Of a DNA stretch of 16,756 nt, positions 1 to 7,557 are shown one piece after another. The first letter of the stretch is position 1, and every line of letters begins with the position of its first letter. A model generated the notes under the pieces. It ran no database searches. It was not told where the DNA came from and saw only the letters and a list, made by a program, of their open reading frames with translations. This DNA is from Rhizobacter sp. GTDB lineage: Bacteria; Pseudomonadota; Gammaproteobacteria; Burkholderiales; Burkholderiaceae_C. The position numbers and the translations under genes are program-made. The stretch covers positions 1-16,756 of the forward strand of contig JANYBE010000610.1 in NCBI GenBank assembly GCA_025360945.1, in the 5' to 3' direction.

Positions 1-1
1 G

Positions 2-496
2 CTGATGTTCGACTTCGGCGGCGGTAGCGCCACCGGCCGGCCGATCAAGACGGCGCAGGTCGGTGGCCCGCTTGGCACCTACCTGCCCGAATCGCAGTGG
101 GATCTGCCGATGGACTACGAGGCCTACGCGGCCGTCGGCGCGGTCGTCGGCCATGGCGGCATCGTGGTGCACGACGACACCGCGAACCTCTCCAAACTCG
201 CGCGCTACGCGATGGAATTCTGCGCGATCGAGTCCTGCGGCAAGTGCACGCCCTGCCGCATCGGCTCAACGCGCGGTGTCGAGGTGATCGACAAGATCAT
301 GGCGCCACCTTCTCTTTCCAGTCCAACAATGCACAACAAGCCACAGCAGGTGCAACTGCTGCGCGACCTGTGCGACACCATGGTCAACGGCAGCCTGTGC
401 GCGATGGGCGGCATGACGCCGTACCCGGTGCTCTCGGCACTGAACCATTTTCCGCAGGACTTCGGTCTGGCCAACCCCAACAGGCAAGCGGCTTAG
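2..496 (+). CDS. fdsB: NAD-dependent formate dehydrogenase beta subunit, C-terminal part (partial)
   Basis: This is the C-terminal ~164 residues of a NuoF-like diaphorase subunit; the gene begins before the window. In soluble formate dehydrogenases this subunit carries FMN and a 4Fe-4S cluster and passes electrons from the FdsA subunit to NAD+. Visible features are the cluster motif ESCGKCTPCRIGSTRG (nt 229-276) and the fourth Cys ligand in SLCAMGG (about nt 391-411), the NuoF pattern. It is followed 9 bp later by fdsA, the usual fdsGBACD order. The segment at nt 300-345 (MAPPSLSSPTMHNKP), between the third and fourth Cys ligands, uses codons such as tct, ctt, agt and aca that are rare in the neighbours. 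This falls in the variable linker of the family and does not break the frame. Assignment as fdsB rather than nuoF rests on the neighbouring genes. Confidence 0.93.
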   Translation: MMFDFGGGSATGRPIKTAQVGGPLGTYLPESQWDLPMDYEAYAAVGAVVGHGGIVVHDDTANLSKLARYAMEFCAIESCGKCTPCRIGSTRGVEVIDKIMAPPSLSSPTMHNKPQQVQLLRDLCDTMVNGSLCAMGGMTPYPVLSALNHFPQDFGLANPNRQAA

Positions 497-500
497 GAGA
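495..500 (+). promoter_or_regulatory. Ribosome-binding site of fdsA
   Basis: AGGAGA overlaps the TAG stop of fdsB and lies 5 nt before the fdsA ATG at 506. It fixes the start and implies cotranslation of the beta and alpha subunits. Confidence 0.75.
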
Positions 501-505
501 CACCC

Positions 506-3370
506 ATGCTCGAGCACCTCAAAGAAGCCGACTACGGCACGCCGCGCCGCGAGTCCGAGCAGCAAGTCACGCTCGAGATCGACGGCAACCAAGTTACCGT
601 GTCCAAGGGCACGTCGCTGATGCGCGCCGCGGTCGACGCCGGCATTCAGGTGCCCAAGCTGTGTGCGACCGACAGCCTCGAGCCCTTTGGCTCGTGCCGG
701 TTGTGCCTGGTTGAGATCGACGGTCGCAAGGGCTTCCCCGCCTCGTGCACGACGCCGGTCGAAGCCGGCATGAAGGTGCGCACGCAAACACCTAAGCTGC
801 AGGAATTGCGCAAGGGCGTGATGGAGCTCTACATCTCCGACCACCCGCTCGACTGCCTGACCTGCAGCGCGAACGGCAACTGCGAACTGCAGGACATGGC
901 CGGCGTGACTGGCCTGCGCAACGTACGCTACGGCTTGGACGGTGCGAATCACCTGAAGGCCGAGAAGGACGAGTCGAACCCGTACTTCACCTACGACGCG
1001 AGCAAGTGCATCGTCTGCAACCGCTGCGTGCGCGCCTGCGAAGAGACGCAGGGCACGTTCGCGCTGACCATCAGCGGGCGCGGCTTCGAGTCGCGCGTGT
1101 CGGCGGGCATGGACGAGTCGTTCATGGAATCGGAGTGCGTCAGCTGCGGCGCCTGCGTCGAGGCCTGCCCGACCGCGACGCTGCAAGAAAAATCGGTAAT
1201 CTGGCTCGGCCAGCCCGAGCACAGCGCGATCACAACCTGCGCGTACTGCGGCGTCGGCTGCGGCTTCAAGGCTGAGATGAAGGGCAACGAGGTCGTGCGC
1301 ATGGTGCCGTGGAAGGACGGTGCGGCCAACGAAGGCCACAGCTGCGTGAAGGGCCGTTTCGCGTGGGGTTACGCAACGCATCAGGACCGCATCACCACGC
1401 CGATGATCCGCAAGAAGATTACCGACCCGTGGCAGGCCGTCAGCTGGGAAGAAGCGATCGCCTACGCCGCGTCCGAGTTCAAGCGCATTCAAGCGAAGTA
1501 CGGCCGCGACTCGATCGGCGGCATCGTCTCGTCGCGCTGCACCAATGAAGAAGGCTATCTGGTGCAGAAGCTGGTGCGCGCCGCGTTCGGCAACAACAAC
1601 GTCGACACCTGCGCGCGCGTGTGCCATTCGCCGACCGGCTACGGCCTGAAGCAGACGCTTGGCGAGTCGGCTGGCACGCAGACCTTCAAGTCAGTCGAGA
1701 AGGCCGACGTGATCCTGGTGATGGGGGCGAACCCGACCGACGGCCACCCGGTGTTCGCCTCGCGCATGAAGAAGCGGCTGCGCGAAGGTGCCAAGCTGAT
1801 CGTGATCGACCCGCGCAAGATCGACATCGTCAAGTCGCCGCACATTAAGGCCGAGTACCACTTGCAGCTGCGCCCGGGTACGAACGTGGCTGTCGTCACC
1901 GCGCTCGCGCACACGATCGTCACCGAAGGGCTGCTGGCCAACGACTACATCGCCGAGCGTTGCGAGGACAAGTCGTTCAACGAATGGCGCGAGTTCGTGT
2001 CGCGTCCGGAGAATTCGCCCGAAGCAACCGAAACGACCACCGGCGTGCCGGCAAGCGAGATGCGCGGCGCGGCGCGCCTGTACGCGACCGGTGGCAACGC
2101 CGCGATCTACTACGGTCTGGGCGTCACCGAGCACAGCCAGGGGTCGACCACCGTGATGGGCATCGCCAACCTCGCGATGGCCACCGGTAACGGCGGGCGC
2201 GAAGGCGTCGGCGTGAACCCGCTGCGCGGTCAGAACACTGTGCAAGGTTCGTGCGACATCGGCTCGTTCCCGCACGAACTGCCCGGCTACCGCCACGTGT
2301 CCGACACCACGGTGCGCAACGAGTTCGAAGCCGCCTGGGGCGTGACGCTGCAAAGCGAACCCGGTCTGCGCATCCCGAACATGTTCGACGCGGCGATCGA
2401 TGGCAGCTTCATGGGCCTGTACTGCGAGGGCGAGGACATCGTGCAGTCCGACCCGGACACGCAGCACGTCGCGCACGCGCTCGAGGCGATGGAGTGCATC
2501 GTCGTTCAGGATCTGTTCCTGAATGAGACCGCGAAGTATGCGCACGTATTCCTGCCGGGCACGTCGTTCCTCGAAAAGGATGGCACCTTCACGAACGCCG
2601 AGCGCCGCATCTCGCGCGTCACCAAGGTGATGCCGCCCAAGCCCGGCTACGCCGATTGGGAAGTGACGATGTTGTTGTCGAACGCACTCGGCTACCCGAT
2701 GAACTACAAGCACCCGAAGGAGATCATGGCCGAGATCGCGGCACTGACGCCGACCTTCTCGGGCGTGAGCTACGAGCTCATCGAGAAGCAGGGCAGCGTG
2801 CAATGGCCGTGCAACGCCGCAGCGCCGAACGGGACGCCGACGATGCACATCGACCGCTTCGTGCGCGGCAAGGGCAAATTCGTCATCACGCAGTACGTCG
2901 CGAGCGACGAGAAGGTGACGCGCAAGTTCCCGCTTATCCTGACCACCGGGCGCATCCTGTCGCAGTACAACGTCGGCGCGCAGACGCGGCGCACCGACAA
3001 CAACCAGTGGCACAGCGAAGACCGGCTCGAGATCCACCCGGTCGATGCGCAAGACCGCGGCATCAGGGACGGCGACTGGGTCGGTATCCAAAGCCGTGCC
3101 GGCGACACGGTGCTGCGCGCGGTGGTCAGCGAGCGCATGCAGCCAGGCGTGGTCTACACCACCTTTCACTTCCCCGAGTCGGGCGCGAACGTGATCACCA
3201 CTGACAACTCCGACTGGGCCACCAACTGCCCCGAGTACAAGGTGACGGCCGTGCAAGTGATGCCGGTATCGCAGCCGTCCGAATGGCAGCGAGAGTTCAG
3301 CCGCTTCGACAAGGTGCAGGCCGAGTTGCTCGAGCAGCGTCACGTGGCCGAAGCGGTGACCGGCAAATGA
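506..3370 (+). CDS. fdsA: NAD-dependent formate dehydrogenase alpha (catalytic) subunit
   Basis: This cytoplasmic 954-residue molybdopterin enzyme oxidises formate to CO2 and sends electrons through a chain of Fe-S clusters to FdsB and NAD+. The N-terminus is a 2Fe-2S ferredoxin domain (Cys53, 64, 67, 81). Next comes a NuoG-type His-Cys 4Fe-4S site (His113, Cys117, 120, 126). Two further 4Fe-4S sites follow (Cys168, 171, 174, 178 and Cys211, 214, 217, 221). The catalytic domain opens with a 4Fe-4S site (CAYCGVGCGF, Cys245, 248, 252 and Cys280). The metal ligand is Cys373 in CARVCHSPTGYGL, followed by the conserved His374, so this is a cysteine rather than a selenocysteine enzyme. The C-terminal third is the bis-MGD-binding domain. 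Length and cluster set match known FdsA proteins. Its stop overlaps the fdhD start (ATGA). Whether Mo or W is used cannot be read from the sequence. Confidence 0.97.
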   Translation: MLEHLKEADYGTPRRESEQQVTLEIDGNQVTVSKGTSLMRAAVDAGIQVPKLCATDSLEPFGSCRLCLVEIDGRKGFPASCTTPVEAGMKVRTQTPKLQELRKGVMELYISDHPLDCLTCSANGNCELQDMAGVTGLRNVRYGLDGANHLKAEKDESNPYFTYDASKCIVCNRCVRACEETQGTFALTISGRGFESRVSAGMDESFMESECVSCGACVEACPTATLQEKSVIWLGQPEHSAITTCAYCGVGCGFKAEMKGNEVVRMVPWKDGAANEGHSCVKGRFAWGYATHQDRITTPMIRKKITDPWQAVSWEEAIAYAASEFKRIQAKYGRDSIGGIVSSRCTNEEGYLVQKLVRAAFGNNNVDTCARVCHSPTGYGLKQTLGESAGTQTFKSVEKADVILVMGANPTDGHPVFASRMKKRLREGAKLIVIDPRKIDIVKSPHIKAEYHLQLRPGTNVAVVTALAHTIVTEGLLANDYIAERCEDKSFNEWREFVSRPENSPEATETTTGVPASEMRGAARLYATGGNAAIYYGLGVTEHSQGSTTVMGIANLAMATGNGGREGVGVNPLRGQNTVQGSCDIGSFPHELPGYRHVSDTTVRNEFEAAWGVTLQSEPGLRIPNMFDAAIDGSFMGLYCEGEDIVQSDPDTQHVAHALEAMECIVVQDLFLNETAKYAHVFLPGTSFLEKDGTFTNAERRISRVTKVMPPKPGYADWEVTMLLSNALGYPMNYKHPKEIMAEIAALTPTFSGVSYELIEKQGSVQWPCNAAAPNGTPTMHIDRFVRGKGKFVITQYVASDEKVTRKFPLILTTGRILSQYNVGAQTRRTDNNQWHSEDRLEIHPVDAQDRGIRDGDWVGIQSRAGDTVLRAVVSERMQPGVVYTTFHFPESGANVITTDNSDWATNCPEYKVTAVQVMPVSQPSEWQREFSRFDKVQAELLEQRHVAEAVTGK

Positions 3371-4203
3371 AGCGCGACGGCTTCAACATGGCCACCGACG
3401 GTGCGCGCATCGCTGCAATCGTGCGCTGGCGCGATGGCCAACGCAGCGAGGTCGACGACTGGCTCACCGAAGAGGTGCCGGTCGCGCTTGAATTCAACGG
3501 CATTTCGCACGCGGTGATGCTGGCGACGCCGGCCGACCTCGAAGACTTCGCGCTAGGCTTCGGCCTGAGCGAGGGCATTCTCGACAGCGCATCCGAGCTG
3601 TACGGGTGCGAGATCAGCAAGTCTGAGCAGGGCATCACCGTGAGCATGGCAGTCTCGGCACGCAGCTTCGCCGGGTTGAAGGCGCGGCGCCGCACGCTCG
3701 CCGGCCGCACCGGCTGCGGGGTGTGCGGCACGGAGAGCCTCGATCAGGTGCTGCGCCCGGTGCCCCCGGTGAGCGCGGGCGTGCCGGTGCACTCGAGCGC
3801 GATCGCCCGTGCGATGCGCGCGATGCACGCGCACCAGCACCTGAACCAGGCCACCGGCTCGGTGCACGCGGCGGCCTGGTGCGGCGCCGATGGCGCGGTG
3901 CGGATGCTGCGCGAAGACGTCGGTCGCCACAACGCGCTTGACAAGCTGATCGGCGCGCTGTCGGGCGCCCAGATCGCCGCGACCGACGGCTTCATCGCAG
4001 TAACAAGCCGCGCCAGCATCGAGATGGTGCAAAAGGCGGCGGTCGCCCGCGCGCCGCTGCTCGCCGCGGTGTCGGCGCCCACACTTCTCGCGGTCGAGAC
4101 CGCAAGAAAAGCCGGCATGAGTCTGGTCGGCCTGGTGCGCCGCGACGACCTCGTGATCTACGCCCATCCAGAGCGTGTCGTGCTCGACGCGCCGCAGGCC
4201 TGA
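3367..4203 (+). CDS. fdhD: Formate dehydrogenase accessory sulfurtransferase FdhD (FdsC)
   Basis: This 278-residue protein belongs to the FdhD family, which moves sulfur from a cysteine desulfurase to the molybdenum cofactor of formate dehydrogenase and so activates it; in fds operons it is called FdsC. The diagnostic Cys pair is present as GCGVCG (Cys117 and Cys120). Other family-like segments are TPADLEDFALGFGLSEGI near the N-terminus and REDVGRHNALDKLIGA, followed by VTSRASIEMVQKAA, near the C-terminus. The chosen ATG at 3367 overlaps the fdsA TGA, giving coupled translation. A longer reading upstream would run inside fdsA and carries no family sequence. Length is normal for the family. 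Confidence 0.95.
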   Translation: MKRDGFNMATDGARIAAIVRWRDGQRSEVDDWLTEEVPVALEFNGISHAVMLATPADLEDFALGFGLSEGILDSASELYGCEISKSEQGITVSMAVSARSFAGLKARRRTLAGRTGCGVCGTESLDQVLRPVPPVSAGVPVHSSAIARAMRAMHAHQHLNQATGSVHAAAWCGADGAVRMLREDVGRHNALDKLIGALSGAQIAATDGFIAVTSRASIEMVQKAAVARAPLLAAVSAPTLLAVETARKAGMSLVGLVRRDDLVIYAHPERVVLDAPQA

Positions 4204-4206
4204 AAC

Positions 4207-4476
4207 ATGAACAACGACAATCTGGTGCGCATGGTCAACCGCATCGGCGCGTTCTTCGCCGCGATGCCGAACCGCGATGAGGCACTGCACGACATCGCGC
4301 AGCATGTGCGCCGCTTCTGGGAGCCGCGCATGCGACAGCAATTGCTCGCGCACGTGGACGATCTCGGCGGCGCTGGTATCGATGCGATCGTGCTGGGCGC
4401 GCTGTGCACGCACCGCGCACTCCTCGAGGCGGCGAGGCCGCCCGCCGATCACTCGACGGGGGGCGACGCAGGCTGA
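4207..4476 (+). CDS. fdsD: Formate dehydrogenase delta subunit
   Basis: This 89-residue protein matches the small FdsD subunit in length, position (last gene of the fds cluster, 3 bp after fdhD) and sequence. It begins MNNDNLVRMVNRIGAFF and contains the conserved segment HVRRFWEPRMRQQLL. In Rhodobacter and Cupriavidus systems FdsD is part of, or supports assembly of, the soluble formate dehydrogenase complex. No cysteine cluster motif or membrane segment is seen. Its last 28 bases overlap the end of the ArsR-type gene on the opposite strand, and no terminator hairpin with a T-run was found between them. Confidence 0.92.
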   Translation: MNNDNLVRMVNRIGAFFAAMPNRDEALHDIAQHVRRFWEPRMRQQLLAHVDDLGGAGIDAIVLGALCTHRALLEAARPPADHSTGGDAG

Positions 4477-5192
4477 GCGGCCGCCGCTGCGCGATCACAC
4501 AGCGGCGCGGCACGCGGAACGCCGATCCACGGCGCGAGCGCGCTCGCGCCCGGCGGTGTCAGCGTCAGCGCACGCGAGCCGAGCGTTCGCCGCAGCCAAC
4601 CCTCGTTCAAGGCGTGCTCGAGCAACGCGACCGCGAGCCCGCCGGCCAGGTGGTCGCGCCGCTCGGACCAGTCCAGGCAGGCATACGCATAGCGCTTCGT
4701 CGCGGACAAGGGGAGCGCCACGCCCATCTGCAGCAAGGTCGTGCGCCCGGCTTCGCTGAGTACGAAGTGCCCGTCGTGCGCGATCAGGGTGCCGCTCGCC
4801 AGCAGCCCCTCGAACCAGGCCACGCCGAGTTCACCCGCCAGGTGGCTGTAGCAGGTGCGCGCCGCCTTCAGCGGCCTGTACGCGCCCTGCTCCCACTTGC
4901 TCGATGCCGATCCGCGCTCGGCCACCAGCGACAGCGCCTCGAGCGCGTGCGCGATCTCGGCGTCGGCCAGTCGCAGGTAGCGATGCCGGCCCTGAATGCG
5001 CAGCTCGACGAGCTCGCTGTCGAGTAGCTTGGCGATGTGCGTGCTCGCGGTCTGCGCACTGACGCCGGCCGCCGCCGCGAGTTCGCCGGCCGCGAGGTAC
5101 TGGCCGCCCATCAGCGCCGAAAGCATGCGTGCGCGCGTCGGGTCGCCGATCATCGCGGCGATGCGGGCGAAACGCGGTTCGGGCGAAGTCAT
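4449..5192 (-). CDS. ArsR-family winged-helix transcriptional regulator with extended C-terminal domain
   Basis: This 247-residue DNA-binding regulator has an ArsR/SmtB-type winged helix at residues ~5-90: a GDPTRARMLSALM helix, the recognition region AAGVSAQTASTHIAKLLDSE, and the wing IQGRHRYLRL. The C-terminal ~150 residues follow a known extended ArsR subgroup, with RTCYSHLAG (Cys114) and CLDWSERRDHLAG (Cys172); Cys232 is also present. The usual CxC metal site of ArsR/SmtB is absent. It is the last gene of a three-gene operon and its ATG overlaps the stop of the hydrolase gene (ATGA), so it probably autoregulates this operon. The inducer is unknown. The nearby sulfur genes make a reactive-sulfur signal possible, but that is inference. 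Confidence 0.88.
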   Translation of the reverse strand: MTSPEPRFARIAAMIGDPTRARMLSALMGGQYLAAGELAAAAGVSAQTASTHIAKLLDSELVELRIQGRHRYLRLADAEIAHALEALSLVAERGSASSKWEQGAYRPLKAARTCYSHLAGELGVAWFEGLLASGTLIAHDGHFVLSEAGRTTLLQMGVALPLSATKRYAYACLDWSERRDHLAGGLAVALLEHALNEGWLRRTLGSRALTLTPPGASALAPWIGVPRAAPLCDRAAAAAQPASPPVE

Positions 5193-6163
5193 GCCGTGTG
5201 TTCGATCAGAAAATTGATGACGGTACGCTGCAGTTCATCACGGCCGGTTTCGAGGTGCATCAGGTGGGTGCCCTGGTCCAGCGCCCGGACTTGCACTTGC
5301 GCGGCACCGAGCTCGCGCCGCAGCCGCGCGGCGTCGCGCTCTTCGCACACCGAACCCCACGCGGCATACACCAGCAAGACCGGCACGCGGACACGCGACG
5401 CATCGTACAAGGCTTCGCCCGACCACAGCGCAGCGATGTCAGCCGCCGGCCCCGACGGCACCTGGACAGCGGGCGGCACGCGCGTGGCCGATGCCGGATC
5501 GGTGGCGAAATAGGCCGGCGCCCACGCATCGATGGGGCGGTCGAGCAGCAGGTTCGGTGCACCGCGCGGAACGTCGGCGATGAAGCGCCGGTATTGCTCC
5601 CACACCGTCAGCGTGTGCGAGGCCGGCAGCGCCGGCGACGCCGAGGTGTGACACGAGTTGGCTCGCATCGCGCCGTCGCGCACGACTACCGGACCGAACA
5701 GCGCGAGGCTCGCGAGCGGATGACGCTGCGGGTTCGACGCACACCGCAGCGCGGCAATGCTGCCCCACGAGTGCGCGATCAGATGCAAGGTCAAGGGCGA
5801 TTGCGCCAGCCCGCGGATCGCATCCAGCGCATTCGCGAGCTGGCGCTCGGCGGCGTCGGCGCGGCCCAAGGGCGGCGAGGCATCGGCCGCAGTGGCCATC
5901 GCGGCGTAGCGCTGCGAATCGCCATAACCGGCAAAGTCGAATCCCCACGCGTCGAAGCCCGCGTCGTTGAGTGCATCGGCCCACGAGCGGCCATCGAAAC
6001 GAAGGAACAGCGACAGCGCCGAGGGGAACGTCGCCCCGTGCACATACGGGGCGTGCCACGCGCATGGCCTACCGCACGCTGGCGCCGCAGATGCAGCGCC
6101 GGGGTCTTGAATCGTGGCAGGAACGATCCAGGTGTCGGCGCTCGCCATGTGCGGCGCGTTCAT
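5189..6163 (-). CDS. Alpha/beta hydrolase fold protein
   Basis: This 324-residue predicted cytoplasmic protein has an alpha/beta-hydrolase core. The segment DAWGFDFAGYGDS (71-83) resembles the strand and loop before the oxyanion region. The nucleophile elbow is LIAHSWGS with Ser132. A late histidine occurs in DQGTHLMHLE (His300). The strand that normally carries the catalytic acid reads PVLLVYAAWGSVCEERD, with Gly270 (codon ggt) where related proteins usually have Asp after Trp; Glu274, Glu275 or Asp277 could substitute. The start ATG at 6163 overlaps the stop of the TauE gene (ATGA), and its own stop overlaps the regulator start. The substrate is unknown. A longer in-frame reading upstream only runs antiparallel through the permease gene and is not used. 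Confidence 0.85.
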   Translation of the reverse strand: MNAPHMASADTWIVPATIQDPGAASAAPACGRPCAWHAPYVHGATFPSALSLFLRFDGRSWADALNDAGFDAWGFDFAGYGDSQRYAAMATAADASPPLGRADAAERQLANALDAIRGLAQSPLTLHLIAHSWGSIAALRCASNPQRHPLASLALFGPVVVRDGAMRANSCHTSASPALPASHTLTVWEQYRRFIADVPRGAPNLLLDRPIDAWAPAYFATDPASATRVPPAVQVPSGPAADIAALWSGEALYDASRVRVPVLLVYAAWGSVCEERDAARLRRELGAAQVQVRALDQGTHLMHLETGRDELQRTVINFLIEHTA

Positions 6164-6912
6164 GCGAGCGTCAGCCCGCCACGCACGATCAGGTAGAGCC
6201 CGAGCACCAGCAGGCCGCAGAAGAACAAGTTCTTGAAGGCCTCGGGCCGCACGCGCGAGCGCAGCCACTGACCCACGCCCATACCCGCCAGCGCCGGCGC
6301 CAGCGCCAGCAGCGAGCCGGTCAACGCCGAGGCACTCAGCGCACCCCCGTGTCCCAGCGCCAGCCCCAGCGCGATCGTCGAGACCAAGAACGACAGGCCG
6401 AGCGCACGGACGAGCTTGTCCTTCTCCAACCCGAGCGCTTGCAGGTAAGGCACGGCCGGGATCACGAACACGCCAGTCGCCGCTGTCAGCAGGCCGGTCG
6501 TCACGCCGACCAGCGGAGCCAGCCAGGGCTCGAGCGCCGGCCGCACATGCAGCCGCCAGTGCAGTAGGCCGAGCACGGCGTAGACGACGAGCGCTGCGCC
6601 CAGGCCGAGACTCGCCCCCACGCCGGCGCCGAGCCAGCCTGCGCCGAGCGCGACGCCGACGCACACGCCGGCGAGCAGCGTCGCGAGCCGCTTCAGTAGC
6701 ACGGCGAAATCGGGGCCTCCGATCTGCCACAGGTTGGTGACGAGCGAGGGCACGACGAGCAAGGCCGCGGCCTGTGCCGGCAGCATCACGATACTGAGCA
6801 AGCCCATCGTGATGGTCGGCAGGCCGAGCCCGACGACGCCTTTGACGAAGCCGCCGAGGACGAAGACGGCGGCGACGACAACCCACAGGTTCGCAGACAA
6901 CAGATCAGACAT
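6160..6912 (-). CDS. TauE/SafE family sulfite/sulfonate-type permease
   Basis: This is a 250-residue integral inner-membrane protein with about eight hydrophobic segments. The opening LWVVVAAVFVLGGFVKGVVG and the following GLGLPTITMGLL are typical of TauE/SafE (DUF81). A second repeat of the fold is seen around GVTTGLLTAATGVFVIPAVP. Family members export sulfite, sulfoacetate or other organic anions, but many have no known substrate. It is the first gene of a coupled operon with an alpha/beta hydrolase and an ArsR-type regulator, and diverges from lemA across a 102-bp gap. The ATG at 6912 gives an N-terminus entering the first membrane segment directly. An upstream in-frame ATG at about 6948 would add about 12 residues. 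Neither has a strong Shine-Dalgarno sequence. Confidence 0.9.
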   Translation of the reverse strand: MSDLLSANLWVVVAAVFVLGGFVKGVVGLGLPTITMGLLSIVMLPAQAAALLVVPSLVTNLWQIGGPDFAVLLKRLATLLAGVCVGVALGAGWLGAGVGASLGLGAALVVYAVLGLLHWRLHVRPALEPWLAPLVGVTTGLLTAATGVFVIPAVPYLQALGLEKDKLVRALGLSFLVSTIALGLALGHGGALSASALTGSLLALAPALAGMGVGQWLRSRVRPEAFKNLFFCGLLVLGLYLIVRGGLTLA

Positions 6913-7014
6913 GGGCGAGTAATTCAAGACAAAGAGTGCACGAATCATCGAGCTGAAACCATTCGCGACACTTCGGGCCGGATCGAAGCATCGCTTGCCG
7001 TAGAGTGCACGACG
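6913..7014. promoter_or_regulatory. Divergent control region with a repeated GTGCAC-containing element
   Basis: This 102-bp gap separates the TauE operon (-) from the lemA operon (+). The 11-base direct repeat AGAGTGCACGA occurs at 6933-6943 and again at 7002-7012, 69 bp apart. Each copy has the palindromic core GTGCAC. One copy lies just before the lemA start and the other lies upstream of the permease start. They could be operator sites, for example for the ArsR-type regulator, but no convincing -35/-10 pair was found on either strand. Confidence 0.4.
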
Positions 7015-7542
7015 ATGAGCACAGCACAAATCGTTGGGGGCGCCGTGGTCGCCGCGCTGCTGTTCTGGATCGTCGGCGCCTACAACCGGCTGGTGCGACT
7101 GCGCGGCGCGATCGTGCGGCGCTTTCCGCCGGTGGACGAACAGTTCAGGCTGCGCCACGCGTTGTTGCAACAGCAGCTCGATGTGATCGCGCCGGCGCTG
7201 CCCGATGCCGCGCCGCGCATCGACGTGCTGCGCGCCGCCTGCAAGCAGGTCGAGGCGGCGTGCGCGCATGCGCGCCACCGGCCCGGCGCGGTGGGTGCGG
7301 TCACCAGCCTGCGCCTGGCCGAGGACATCCTCGGCGAGGCGCGTGCGCGGCTGCCAGTGCAAAGCGTGCCGGGCGCCGATTTGAGCGAACTGAACGCGCG
7401 CCTGAGCGCGAGCGACGCGACGCTCGCCTTTGCGCGGCGCCAGTTCAACGACGCGGTGCTCGCGTACAACGCGGCGGTACGGCAATTCCCGACCGTGTTG
7501 ATCGTGGGCCTGTTCGGTTTCGGCAGCGCCGGGACCCTGTGA
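7015..7542 (+). CDS. LemA family membrane-anchored protein
   Basis: This 175-residue protein has one N-terminal membrane segment (about residues 5-24), then the LemA signature YNRLVRLRGAI (25-35). A helical body follows. The C-terminal hallmark is FNDAVLAYNAAVRQFPTVLI, then VGLFGF. LemA proteins form a coiled helical bundle at the membrane; their biochemical role is poorly defined. In many betaproteobacteria lemA precedes a gene for an M48 metallopeptidase fused to a C-terminal helical region. Here the following gene resembles only that C-terminal region. The start at 7015 is chosen because the membrane segment follows at once, although the ribosome-binding site is weak. Confidence 0.9.
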   Translation: MSTAQIVGGAVVAALLFWIVGAYNRLVRLRGAIVRRFPPVDEQFRLRHALLQQQLDVIAPALPDAAPRIDVLRAACKQVEAACAHARHRPGAVGAVTSLRLAEDILGEARARLPVQSVPGADLSELNARLSASDATLAFARRQFNDAVLAYNAAVRQFPTVLIVGLFGFGSAGTL

Positions 7543-7557
7543 CAATCGCTTTTCATC

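Noticed and set aside
266..3343. Long open frames on the minus strand opposite fdsA (266-1627 and 1691-3343).
   Set aside because: They lie antisense to a gene with complete Fe-S and active-site motifs. Their proteins are Arg/His/Val-rich with no domain, as expected from antisense frames in high-GC DNA.
5129..6196. A 355-residue + strand frame opposite the hydrolase gene.
   Set aside because: It is antisense to a gene with a nucleophile elbow and coupled neighbours, and is Arg/Gly-rich without motifs.
5189..6886. A 565-residue form of the alpha/beta hydrolase.
   Set aside because: The first ~240 residues are Arg-rich shadow sequence of the permease gene. The start at 6163 has the ATGA overlap with the permease stop.
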